Shown: positions 41,283-49,459 of the stretch, in pieces | How the letters are laid out: the number at the start of each line of letters is the position of its first letter | How positions within the stretch are numbered: the first letter of the stretch is position 1 | Assembly: GCF_003315595.1 (NCBI RefSeq) | Contig: NZ_QNQU01000004.1 | Location: 62,001-126,000, forward strand | Direction: 5' to 3' | Length of the DNA: 64,000 nt | Origin: Pedobacter miscanthi | GTDB lineage: Bacteria; Bacteroidota; Bacteroidia; Sphingobacteriales; Sphingobacteriaceae | The notes under the pieces: model-generated | The model's input: only the letters and a program-made list of their open reading frames with translations | What the model was told of the DNA's origin: nothing | The model's database searches: none | Translations under genes and position numbers: made by a program

Positions 41283-43145
41283 ATGCAGCTACCACTGAAA
41301 ACACTATTGATTACCACATTCTGTCTCCTTATCATGCTCAGGGTTGCAGAAGCTCAAAAAATATATCTCGATTCATTGGGCAGCCTGCTTCATCACAAAA
41401 GCCTTGCTAAAGAGGAGCGTATAAAAATTCTTTGCAAAATGGCGCGGGCCAATTTCGAAAAAAACCTTCCGCTTTCATTTAGACAAACGGATGAGGCACT
41501 AAAGCTTAGCACAGGATTAAAGGATGGAAAAAGCAAGGCTGTGATATTTGCAACACTTATTCACCTTTATGTTTGGAAAAAAGACCTGAAACACGCCTAT
41601 CAAAGTCGTGATAGTGCCCTGTATTACAGCAGTAAAACCAAAGATCGTGTTGCTTTAGGTTTTGTGTGGTTCCGTAACGGATGGCTTGACCTGATTAATG
41701 ATGAAAATGATAAAGCCACAACCAAACTCCTTAAAGCAATCGACTACTTTAAAGGTCAGGATGCTTATGAGTATGAAAGTATGGTATACCATTATCTGGC
41801 CAGTTTTTACGGTTACGGCAACAATCCTGCTAAACAGGAAAAATATGCTGCCTTATGTTATCAAACTGCTATTAAAAGTAAACAGGTAGATGTTTTGAAT
41901 AACGCCTATTTTACCATCGGACAAACTTATTTTGATCGTTTTAAGCTGGATACCACCAAAAGGAATCTGTTAGATTCTGCGTTGTTAACCTATAAAAAAG
42001 CACTTATACTTTCTAAAAAACAGGAAGGGCGTTTACTGATTTACAGTAATACTGCTGCGGTTGCCCTCAATACCGCCAATACCTATTTTCAGTATTTTCC
42101 GGCAAGTTATCGCGATAGTGCAGAGAAATATGTAGATATTGCTATTGAAATTGCTACAAAAACCAATCTGCAGGAGGTTTTATTAAATAGTTATGGCTTA
42201 AAAAGTGAATATGCCCTGCGTGATGGAAATTACGATCAGGCAGAGAAAATATTATTGGCAGGTTTGGGCAAAATAGCCGATGGTGTAGTAAAAATGCCGC
42301 TTACACAGGCCAGGATATACCAGGGATTGTCGAATATCGCAGAGAAAAAAGGCGACAATAGAGCGGCACTTAATTATTTAAAACAGTATGTAGCCTTTTA
42401 TAAAAAAGCCTTTGATGAAGAAAAAATAAACAACACCATCAGCATAGAGGCAGAATACCAATCTGAAAAGAAGGAACAGGAAATTGCCTATCTGCATCAA
42501 CAGACCGCTTATACCAAAAAACTCAATATTTTTTATATTATTTCCGGACTTACGGGCATAGCAGCACTACTTTTTCTGTTAATTTCTTACAACTACAAAC
42601 TTAAGGCCTCGGTACGTAAACAGGAATTGATTGACCAGCAAAAAGATGCTGCAGAATTAAAGGCGCAGTTAAAAGAAGCCGAAGCTTTGCAGTTGCAGGC
42701 CGAGCAGGCATTGCTTAAAGAGCGGCAGGATAGGTTAGAAAGGGAGGTTTTGGCAGGAAATTTACAGATCGAAGAAAAAAACGAGCTTTTAGAACTCCTG
42801 TCTGGCAAAGTGAACAATGAAAGTGACCTCTCGCTTGATGATCAGATTAAGAAAGTAATCAACCAGCAGAAAAAAATGGATAAGGATTTTGAAGAATACA
42901 AAGCTGATTTTTTTGATACTAATCCTGCTTTTTTCGAACGTTTACAGCAAAAAGCCAATTATACACTTACCCGTCTCGATTTAAAATACTGTTCGTACAT
43001 GTTGATGGGATTATCAAATAAGGAAGTTTCTATCCGGTTAGGAATCGAACCCAAAAGTGTGCGCATGAGCCGTTACCGCCTCAAACAAAAGTTGGGCTTG
43101 GGTAAAGATGAAGACCTGAACCTCTTTTTACAAAATATAGGATAG
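41283..43145 (+). CDS. Membrane-anchored TPR protein with C-terminal LuxR-like HTH, cassette 2
   Basis: About 620 residues from ATG 41283 (MQLPLKTLLITTFCLLIM, signal peptide to VAEAQ; a TTG two codons upstream is less likely). Periplasmic helical repeats (about 25-395), transmembrane helix (about 413-433, YIISGLTGIAALLFLLISY), coiled coil (about 440-515, QLKEAEALQLQAEQALLKERQ), and a C-terminal HTH (LDLKYCSYMLMGLSNKEVSIRLGI, KSVRMSRYRLKQKLGLGKDEDLNLFLQNIG). The last 30 residues are almost the same as in the paralogue at 30114-31955, implying the same DNA target. It is divergent from DUF4870 with phased CTACA boxes between. Probably senses an envelope condition and activates the minus-strand operon and possibly itself. 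Confidence 0.88.
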   Translation: MQLPLKTLLITTFCLLIMLRVAEAQKIYLDSLGSLLHHKSLAKEERIKILCKMARANFEKNLPLSFRQTDEALKLSTGLKDGKSKAVIFATLIHLYVWKKDLKHAYQSRDSALYYSSKTKDRVALGFVWFRNGWLDLINDENDKATTKLLKAIDYFKGQDAYEYESMVYHYLASFYGYGNNPAKQEKYAALCYQTAIKSKQVDVLNNAYFTIGQTYFDRFKLDTTKRNLLDSALLTYKKALILSKKQEGRLLIYSNTAAVALNTANTYFQYFPASYRDSAEKYVDIAIEIATKTNLQEVLLNSYGLKSEYALRDGNYDQAEKILLAGLGKIADGVVKMPLTQARIYQGLSNIAEKKGDNRAALNYLKQYVAFYKKAFDEEKINNTISIEAEYQSEKKEQEIAYLHQQTAYTKKLNIFYIISGLTGIAALLFLLISYNYKLKASVRKQELIDQQKDAAELKAQLKEAEALQLQAEQALLKERQDRLEREVLAGNLQIEEKNELLELLSGKVNNESDLSLDDQIKKVINQQKKMDKDFEEYKADFFDTNPAFFERLQQKANYTLTRLDLKYCSYMLMGLSNKEVSIRLGIEPKSVRMSRYRLKQKLGLGKDEDLNLFLQNIG

Positions 43146-43279
43146 GTGGAATCTTTGGTCTATAGTCCAAAGTCCTGTCTGTTTTATCCTGTAGTGTCAG
43201 ATGCGGACATCCGAAATAAATTAAGATAAGGCGAAAAATGTCTGGCCAAAATCTACCTACTGTTTAGTGAAATATACAT

Positions 43280-43426
43280 CTATCCGAAATTTTTAGGATG
43301 GGAGATGGAAGAAAATGTTTTAACCGGTTTATGCTCCCTGGGAGAGAGCTGGTAGAACAACACCCAATAAGTGATGGCCATAATCAATATACCTAAGAGC
43401 GCACTGACTATATCTTTCCTTTTCAT
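43280..43426 (-). CDS. Small single-pass membrane protein (48 aa)
   Basis: Frame from ATG 43426 to TAG 43280: positively charged start MKRKD, one hydrophobic helix (IVSALLGILIMAITYWVLFY), then a short polar tail LSPREHKPVKTFSS. Perfect inside-positive topology, and codon use looks natural. It lies in a 500-base gap between the TPR-HTH gene and DUF2975. Function unknown. Confidence 0.6.
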   Translation of the reverse strand: MKRKDIVSALLGILIMAITYWVLFYQLSPREHKPVKTFSSISHPKNFG

Positions 43427-43596
43427 ACCAGCCTTTGTAACAAAAATAATGCCGACCTAAAGCTAAAATGAATAAAAAATTTATGTTTTCAACCAGATTA
43501 TTGAAAATGATTGCTTTGTGTATTTTATAACAATTAAATTTTGTCCGCTTATTCTGTCAATTTTATTCATGAATCATAAACGATTAATAAAAAATA

Positions 43597-43633
43597 AATA
43601 TTTATTGTTTTTCGATAAATATTATTATTTTTG
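43597..43633 (+). promoter_or_regulatory. Promoter with dyad operator upstream of DUF2975-XRE
   Basis: A perfect 9-bp dyad AATATTTAT-N9-ATAAATATT (43597-43623) sits just before a consensus Bacteroidota -7 element TATTTTTG (43626-43633), with TTG at 43605-43607 placed 18 bases upstream as a -33 element. The dyad fills the spacer, so the XRE protein encoded in the operon is a good candidate to bind it. Confidence 0.6.
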
Positions 43634-43659
43634 TTTGGTATTATTAATCAAATTATAGA

Positions 43660-44202
43660 ATTAAGAAAGCTGGTACACCGCAGATACTTAAAGTATTACA
43701 CATCCTTTCGTGGATTATATTTGTTGGTTTATGCATCCAGGCAGGAGGCTTTATCGTAACAGCCATTTTTACCCTGCTGAAACCAACAGTTGTAGATCGT
43801 TTGTGGCAACAGGTAGATCTTGCTGCACTCTTTCAGTACGATCGCGGACATTTTTTTGTGGAGATACTGCTGCTCAGCATTGTTGCCGTTGTAAAAGCCT
43901 GGTTATTTTACCTGATTGTTAAACTTTTATACGATAAAAAATTAAGCATGGAGCAGCCATTTAATAACGGTGTAAGGAACTTTATTTTTAAAATAGCTTA
44001 TGCCGCTTTTTTAATCGGATTGTTTTCTATGTGGGGATTAAATTATGCCGGGTGGTTGGTTAATAAAGGCGCACATATTGCTGATCTTAAGGCTTTGGGC
44101 GGCGGCGATACCTGGTTGTTTATCAGCGTTGCACTGTTTGTAATTGCACAGGTTTTTAAGAAAGGGATTGAAATGCAGACAGAAAATGAGTTAACCATAT
44201 AA
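43660..44202 (+). CDS. DUF2975 membrane protein, probable ATT start
   Basis: About 180 residues if started at ATT 43660. Four hydrophobic helices: IKKAGTPQILKVLHILSWIIFVGLCIQAGGF (first), then EILLLSIVAVVKAWLFYLIVKLLY, FKIAYAAFLIGLFSMWGLNYAGWL and GDTWLFISVALFVIAQVF. The first in-frame ATG/GTG/TTG is a TTG at 43801, which would delete the first helix that family members conserve. Upstream of 43648 the frame is closed by TAA, and no ATG exists before the conserved region. So either ATT is the start, a rare but known initiator, or ATG has mutated. DUF2975 proteins are nearly always paired with an XRE regulator, as here (3 bases downstream). Confidence 0.75.
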   Translation: MKKAGTPQILKVLHILSWIIFVGLCIQAGGFIVTAIFTLLKPTVVDRLWQQVDLAALFQYDRGHFFVEILLLSIVAVVKAWLFYLIVKLLYDKKLSMEQPFNNGVRNFIFKIAYAAFLIGLFSMWGLNYAGWLVNKGAHIADLKALGGGDTWLFISVALFVIAQVFKKGIEMQTENELTI

Positions 44203-44205
44203 TTT

Positions 44206-44415
44206 ATGCCGATAATAGTGAATCTGGATGTGATGATGGCTAAACGTAAAATGTCATTAAATGAGCTTTCCGAAAAAGTGTGTTTAACCCTGGCCAATCT
44301 TTCCATACTCAAAACAGGAAAAGCAAAAGCCATGCGTTTTAGTACACTCGATGCGATATGCCGGGCACTCGATTGCCAGCCGGCAGATATTTTGGAATAC
44401 AGGGAAAAAGTATAA
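44206..44415 (+). CDS. XRE family (YozG-like) helix-turn-helix regulator
   Basis: A 69-residue Cro/C1-type DNA-binding protein made of little more than the HTH: VMMAKRKMSLNELSEKVCLTLANLSILKTGKAKAMRFSTLDAICRALDCQPADILEY. This subgroup is typically encoded directly after DUF2975 membrane proteins and is thought to repress the shared operon. The start lies three bases after the DUF2975 stop. The dyad at 43597-43623 is a likely target. Confidence 0.9.
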   Translation: MPIIVNLDVMMAKRKMSLNELSEKVCLTLANLSILKTGKAKAMRFSTLDAICRALDCQPADILEYREKV

Positions 44416-44428
44416 ATTAATAAATTTG

Positions 44429-44800
44429 ATGCTGAAACTTAACTTAGATACCATCATCCTTTTTGTACAGGATGTAACGCTTTTAAAATCTTTTTACGTC
44501 GATATTTTAGAATTGGAGATTCTGGAAGAAACCCGATCAGAATGGCTGCTGTTAAAAGCGGGCAACTGTAATATCGCACTTCATAAAATTGGCGATCAGT
44601 ATAAAAGTAAGGAACCTTTCAAATCCGACAGCAATACCAAGCTTGTTTTTGAAGTGGATGATATTAATGCGGTAAGAGATTACCTGCTCAGCGAAAAAAC
44701 GCTGATCAATGAAATCAAAACCTTTCCTGATTATAACTATTGGCTTTGTGATGGCGAAGATCCCGAAGGCAACGTTTTTCAGTTGAAGCAAAGAAAATAA
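44429..44800 (+). CDS. VOC (glyoxalase/bleomycin resistance-like) family protein
   Basis: A 123-residue cytoplasmic protein with the paired beta-alpha-beta-beta-beta VOC fold: LDTIILFVQDVTLLKSFYVDILELEI opening the first half, KLVFEVDDINAVRDYLL and the closing LCDGEDPEGNVFQLKQRK with the family's DPxGNxxQL motif. The frame is open further upstream (44351) inside the XRE gene, but ATG 44429 begins exactly at the first strand. It lies 13 bases after the XRE gene, so it may be co-transcribed. VOC proteins range from isomerases to antibiotic-binding proteins; the substrate is not predictable. Confidence 0.88.
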   Translation: MLKLNLDTIILFVQDVTLLKSFYVDILELEILEETRSEWLLLKAGNCNIALHKIGDQYKSKEPFKSDSNTKLVFEVDDINAVRDYLLSEKTLINEIKTFPDYNYWLCDGEDPEGNVFQLKQRK

Positions 44801-44825
44801 GGGATCGAAATGAAACTCCACAAGT

Positions 44826-44955
44826 CGTCATCTCGAGTGGAGTTACTTGTCCCGATTTTACATGGGTAGCATACCCGAGGACCACCTAAGTGTTCAGCGA
44901 AGCTAAATCTGTCTCGAGATAGATCTCTCCACTTCGTTTCGGTCGGGATGATGTA
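44826..44955. repeat. Module-C type palindromic repeat
   Basis: GTCATCTCGAGTGGAG ... CTCGAGATAGATCTCTCCACTTCG ... GGTCGGGATGATG, the same element as module C at 5176-5276 and the 18.8-19.5 kb copies, with an ACCACCTAAG fragment of module A inside. The remaining 44956-45166 holds only a CCTTGAGTTGAGTCGAAGAATC-type fragment and no gene. Confidence 0.75.
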
Positions 44956-45166
44956 CATTTTATTAAGTTGTTATCCTTGAGTTGAGTCGAAGAATCTCCA
45001 TTCCGTTATATTCCATCTGACCGCTATCGTATCGTAAAGATCAGCTACGAAAAAACAGCATCTCCTTCCTTCCAATTTAACGGCAATATCACTTATAAAA
45101 TAGGGTGATTATACGGTGTTTTAATACATAAAAATGTAGTTATTTAGGATAGTATATGTCTATCTC

Positions 45167-45193
45167 TTGTAGGACATAATTATCCATCTACAA
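45167..45193. promoter_or_regulatory. Inverted repeat upstream of the peroxidase-glycyl radical fusion gene
   Basis: TTGTAG (45167-45172) and CTACAA (45188-45193), 15 bases apart, ending 17 bases before the start codon. The half-site CTACAA resembles the CTACA boxes of the two TPR-HTH cassettes but in inverted arrangement. It could be an operator or a leader hairpin. Confidence 0.4.
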
Positions 45194-45210
45194 ACATAAA
45201 TTGCTCGAAA

Positions 45211-48200
45211 ATGATAACACTAAAACTGGAAGAAAGATTAGATGAAGTATGGAAACATTGTCAGCGCGGATTGGTTTACCCTTCACCATTCGCTATTTTT
45301 ACCACCCTCTGGACCAAAACACGCGTAAACCGCTCGCAACTGGCCGATCTGATGGCTTCCCTAAGGAAAGAAATCAATACCCATCCCGAACTTAAAGACC
45401 GCAATACCTCTGCAATACTCGGTATTTCCTTTAAAAACTGGGCTGCCATTTGCAATAACGATAAATTGCCTTTACCCAAAGGCATGCGCCTTAATTTTCC
45501 AACAGAGGCTGATCCCTACACTTCTGATGTTTTTGATGCCTCAAAAGGTGTATTTGATGATACCGAAGGCGACCTTTGGTTCCACATTAAAAGTGATAGC
45601 AAAAATGCCTGCGAACTGGTGTTAGATCTGATTTTAAATTCGTTAAAAGAAGTAACCAAGCATTATTTCGCACAGGATGCCGCTTCAAAATCAAACAGTA
45701 AAGATGGCAACAAAGGTAAAGTGCTGGGCTGCCGTTTCTCCGAAAACCTCAATAATCCTTCCGATCCGATTACCATTGCCAAACATACCCTCATCGGGGG
45801 AGAAGATATGGACCATTTCGGCGGTTCATTTGTACTGGCGCAACGTTTTGTAATCAACTGGAACCAGATCAATATGATGACCGAAGATCAGATTGAAGAC
45901 CTGATTGGACGTAAAACCGACGATACCATTATTCCCGACCGCGATTCGCGAAGCCACATTAAATCGGCCAGGTTGCAGGATGAACATGGTAATACTACAC
46001 CGATATTGCGTTTAGGTTTGCCATTTGGCCGTGCTAAACAGTCATCTATTGGTTTCAGAGCACCAAAATCGGTTACGGTTTCTGATGAAGAAGGTATTTA
46101 TTTCGCCGGTTTCGCCAAAGAAGCTTCTATTCTCGAAAACATCATGAGCAACCAGATCGGTGGCGATAAAGGTTTTATGAACGATCGCTTATTCAACCAC
46201 TTAAAATCAGATCTGGGTGGTTTTTTCTATATTCCGAGCATCGAAGATTTGCAACTCGATCAACATGCCGCCTACACCAACAATTTCGCTTATGTAGATA
46301 ATGGCGATTGGTCGAGGTTCCCGGGGGTAGATTGGTCTCGTTTAGATCGTCATTATCAGGATGCTTCCGAAAACGGACTGATGTATTACAACCATCAGAA
46401 TTACCTTTTTACCATGGCTACCGGGATTAACAGGCACAATCAATATTTTAAAGTGCCCAGCAACCGGATCCTCAGTTTAATGGAAAATATTTTTTCTTTA
46501 TGGCAGGATAACTGGTATTTCAACCGTAAACAGGAAGAAATTAAAGAAGATCTTCAGTACTATATCAATGCATATAAAGGTAACGATAAGCCTGCCGATA
46601 TCATGAAAGAATCGATTATGGTAAGAAAAGGCTGGGCTGTTCGTATGAGCTTACAGTTATTCAGTTCGCCTGAATATGGTTTCCGCGGGCGTAAAATCCG
46701 TTTTCCGGATGGGAGCTTACATGCCTATTCGGCCTTTATCGAATCAAAGGGCGAATGTGTTTACGGATCGGATACCTACCGGATTTCGCCGGAAGAAATT
46801 ATAGTAGGTGCCATGCCAAACCTGTCGCTGGGCGAAGGACGATATGTAATGAAATACCTTTCAGAAACCGAACGTATGGACGGCTTTTTAAATAACCTGA
46901 GTGAGGCTTCCGGCGTTGGCCACGTCATTCCGCATTACGAAAAAGCCATACAAAAAGGTTTGAAACAGATGAAGGAAGAGGTATTGGCCTACGAACAAAA
47001 AGCTACGACCAAAGAACTTCAGGATTTTTACCGTTCTTCTTACCTATCGCTACAGGGCATTACCGAATATATCCTCAACTACGAAAAATTAGCAAGGGAA
47101 ACCGCCGCTAAAATGGCCGAAGGGCAGGCCTGGGAGAAAGCCAACCTGCTTGCCATTGCTGAGCGTATGAAAAAACTAGCTACCGATAAGCCCGAAACTT
47201 TTGTAGAAGCGGTACAGTTTATTTTCACTTTACACTCGTGCCTGCACTTAAACGGCGAACCTACTGCCATTGGCCGTATGGATCAGCTATTGGAACCTTT
47301 CTACAAAAAAGGCGATGTTACGGAAGATGAAGCACAGGAAATTATCGATGCTTTTTACATCAAACTGGATGAAAAAGTACAGCAGAACAGGATTTTTATG
47401 GAAGATCACCAGCCTTTTGGTAACCTGGCCATGGGTGGGGCTTCTGGTCCATATCCACAGGGTGCTTCATTAGGTCAATGGATCCAGCAGATTACCGTGG
47501 GCGGAACCGTGGCCGATGGAACAGAAGATTTTGCGAATTCAAAACCAGCTTATAACCACGTGACCAAGCTTTTTATCCGTGCTTCGGGCAGGTTACCTTT
47601 AAATGCGCCCTGTTTATCGTTGCGTACCCGTAAAGATATCCCCAAAGATATTCTGGAAGAAGCAGCACACGCTATCCTTTCGGGCGGTGCACACCCGATA
47701 TTGCTGAACGATGAAAAAATTATTGAAGGCTTGTACCGCAGTGGCGATGATGTAGGTGGAAGCCTGGCCCACGATCATAAAAAATGGAATTCGGCCGTTA
47801 GTATGAAATCGGCACAGAATTATGCCTGTGATGGCTGTTACGAGCCTCAGTTCCCGGGTGAAAACTGGTTCTCGCTGGGAGGTTTTTCTACTTTGCAGCC
47901 TTTAGAATGTGCTTTAAACCAGGGTCGTACTTATTCGTCGGCAGGGCAATCGTACCTTTTCGGACAAAATGTTTCGCTCAATTCGAAACCGGCCGATCAG
48001 ATCAAAAGTTTCGATGAACTGGTTAAGATTTATTTCCAGCATTTCGAACTGTTAAACCGTAAAGCTTTTAACGGCCAGCTGATGGGCTTTGGCGCCAATA
48101 CAAAATTCTGCCCTTCGCCGATATTAAATGTGTTAATGGACGACTGTTTAGGCAGAGGGCTCGATTTTTACAGCGGTGGTACCAAATACAATATCTACGG

Positions 48201-49158
48201 GCCATGTTATATTTCTCTAAGTTCGGCAATCAACTCGTTATATGCCATTAAAACCATGGTGTTTGATGATAAAAATGCGGTAACCACCTTGCCCGAACTG
48301 TTGGAATGTTTATGCTGCGATTGGGGTTACAAAATGACAGAACCATTTATCAGCACTTTAGCAGGCGAATCGCGTATCATCAGCCGTTCAGATCGTTTTA
48401 AACGTTTAAGGGATATTGCGCTGAGTTTACCTCGATATGGCCGCGGTCACCACGAAATTGATACTTTTGGTAATACCATTGTAGAAGGTATTGCAAGAAT
48501 TTCGGTAGAAACCTTTACCAAACCGCTGCCTCAAATGTATAGCGCTTTGCAAAACCTGGCTGCACGTTACGGTACTGAAGAACATCCTTTCGGGATCCAG
48601 ATTCAGCCAGGTGTAGGTACTTTCGAAAACCATGTAGAAATGGGTGCCTGGAATGGTGCCAGTGCCGATGGACGTAGATTGGGTACGGCAGTAGCTTCAG
48701 ATCTGAGTTCGGCACCAAGCCCGATGGATTTACCTATCGATCACCAATACGCAGGTTTCGAAACTTCACTTGCCGGTTTCGAAGGTAAAGGTACAGATAT
48801 GATGACCGATGGCGCGCCAACCGATTATAATATTGACGAGAATTACCCTGCTTATAAAATTGTAGCGGTAATGCAGCAATTTGCCGAAGGTCGTTCATCC
48901 AATATCTTAACCATTACCGTAGCCAGTCCGGATACTTATGGCCAGGCCATAAGTTCGCCAGAGCAGTTCGATCTGTTGCGTGTACGTACAGGTGGTTGGT
49001 CTAACTTCTTTACCTCAGTGTTTCCGCTTACGCAGGATCAGCACCGCAGAAGACCTGTTTCTACACCAGCTGTTGTTGCACCAGCAGTGGCTGAAAAGAG
49101 AGAGGGTGATATTAGTAAATGCCCGTTCCATCAGCAAATGGCTGTAAATAATGGATAA
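45211..49158 (+). CDS. DyP-type peroxidase / glycyl radical enzyme fusion (1315 aa)
   Basis: A single frame joins two enzymes. Residues about 1-420 are a DyP-type heme peroxidase: DLWFHIKSDS strand, proximal heme ligand H249 (RSHIK) and distal R267 (ILRLGLPFG), spaced 18 apart as in characterised DyPs, and GGFFYIPSIEDL at the end. The GxxDG motif is replaced by GCRFSENLNNP (173-183), so the distal Asp is missing. Residues about 480-1290 are a full glycyl radical enzyme: the thiyl loop GCYEPQ (C876, E878), as in dehydratase/decarboxylase-type members and unlike the Cys-Cys of pyruvate formate-lyase, and the glycine loop VRTGGWSNFF (G1262). A short tail ends in KCPFHQ. There is no signal peptide, and no radical-SAM activase gene in the window. 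Substrate unknown. Confidence 0.85.
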   Translation: MITLKLEERLDEVWKHCQRGLVYPSPFAIFTTLWTKTRVNRSQLADLMASLRKEINTHPELKDRNTSAILGISFKNWAAICNNDKLPLPKGMRLNFPTEADPYTSDVFDASKGVFDDTEGDLWFHIKSDSKNACELVLDLILNSLKEVTKHYFAQDAASKSNSKDGNKGKVLGCRFSENLNNPSDPITIAKHTLIGGEDMDHFGGSFVLAQRFVINWNQINMMTEDQIEDLIGRKTDDTIIPDRDSRSHIKSARLQDEHGNTTPILRLGLPFGRAKQSSIGFRAPKSVTVSDEEGIYFAGFAKEASILENIMSNQIGGDKGFMNDRLFNHLKSDLGGFFYIPSIEDLQLDQHAAYTNNFAYVDNGDWSRFPGVDWSRLDRHYQDASENGLMYYNHQNYLFTMATGINRHNQYFKVPSNRILSLMENIFSLWQDNWYFNRKQEEIKEDLQYYINAYKGNDKPADIMKESIMVRKGWAVRMSLQLFSSPEYGFRGRKIRFPDGSLHAYSAFIESKGECVYGSDTYRISPEEIIVGAMPNLSLGEGRYVMKYLSETERMDGFLNNLSEASGVGHVIPHYEKAIQKGLKQMKEEVLAYEQKATTKELQDFYRSSYLSLQGITEYILNYEKLARETAAKMAEGQAWEKANLLAIAERMKKLATDKPETFVEAVQFIFTLHSCLHLNGEPTAIGRMDQLLEPFYKKGDVTEDEAQEIIDAFYIKLDEKVQQNRIFMEDHQPFGNLAMGGASGPYPQGASLGQWIQQITVGGTVADGTEDFANSKPAYNHVTKLFIRASGRLPLNAPCLSLRTRKDIPKDILEEAAHAILSGGAHPILLNDEKIIEGLYRSGDDVGGSLAHDHKKWNSAVSMKSAQNYACDGCYEPQFPGENWFSLGGFSTLQPLECALNQGRTYSSAGQSYLFGQNVSLNSKPADQIKSFDELVKIYFQHFELLNRKAFNGQLMGFGANTKFCPSPILNVLMDDCLGRGLDFYSGGTKYNIYGPCYISLSSAINSLYAIKTMVFDDKNAVTTLPELLECLCCDWGYKMTEPFISTLAGESRIISRSDRFKRLRDIALSLPRYGRGHHEIDTFGNTIVEGIARISVETFTKPLPQMYSALQNLAARYGTEEHPFGIQIQPGVGTFENHVEMGAWNGASADGRRLGTAVASDLSSAPSPMDLPIDHQYAGFETSLAGFEGKGTDMMTDGAPTDYNIDENYPAYKIVAVMQQFAEGRSSNILTITVASPDTYGQAISSPEQFDLLRVRTGGWSNFFTSVFPLTQDQHRRRPVSTPAVVAPAVAEKREGDISKCPFHQQMAVNNG

Positions 49159-49165
49159 AATTAAA

Positions 49166-49197
49166 CCGCCTGTAGGAAACTACGGGCGGTTTTTTTG
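49166..49197 (+). terminator. Rho-independent terminator of the fusion gene
   Basis: Ten-base-pair stem CCGCCTGTAG / CTACGGGCGG (one G-U), GAAA tetraloop, then seven T, starting eight bases after the stop codon. Confidence 0.92.
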
Positions 49198-49459
49198 TTT
49201 ATAGATTTCTGTTATTTTTAGTGTTAGTCGGGATTTGTAATCCCGTCTGTTGAGCTAAGGATTTTTAATCCTTAATAATAGATTTTGCCTCGCAGGTCCT
49301 TCGACTATGCTCAGGATTGACAACTTGGATTGAAAAAAATAATATTAACCTATTAACTGTTCGTATTAAAACTGTTCATTGTATGTACTTAAACCCCCGT
49401 TTTTAAGATTTATTGAAAAGTCTATTTGTTTAAATGTGGCAGAATAATTAGCTTTCGGT
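49198..49459. other. Intergenic stretch with short palindromic fragments
   Basis: No gene seen. It holds the small hairpin CGGGATTTGTAATCCCG (49228-49245), the phrase AAGGATTTTTAATCCTT, and a CCTTCGACTATGCTCAGG fragment, all of kinds that recur between genes in this group. A GGGTTTGTAATCCC relative lies at 18564. Confidence 0.5.

Noticed and set aside
45211..49158. Annotation as pyruvate formate-lyase
   Set aside because: The active loop is GCYEP with a glutamate, not the Cys-Cys pair of pyruvate formate-lyase, and a peroxidase domain is fused in front.
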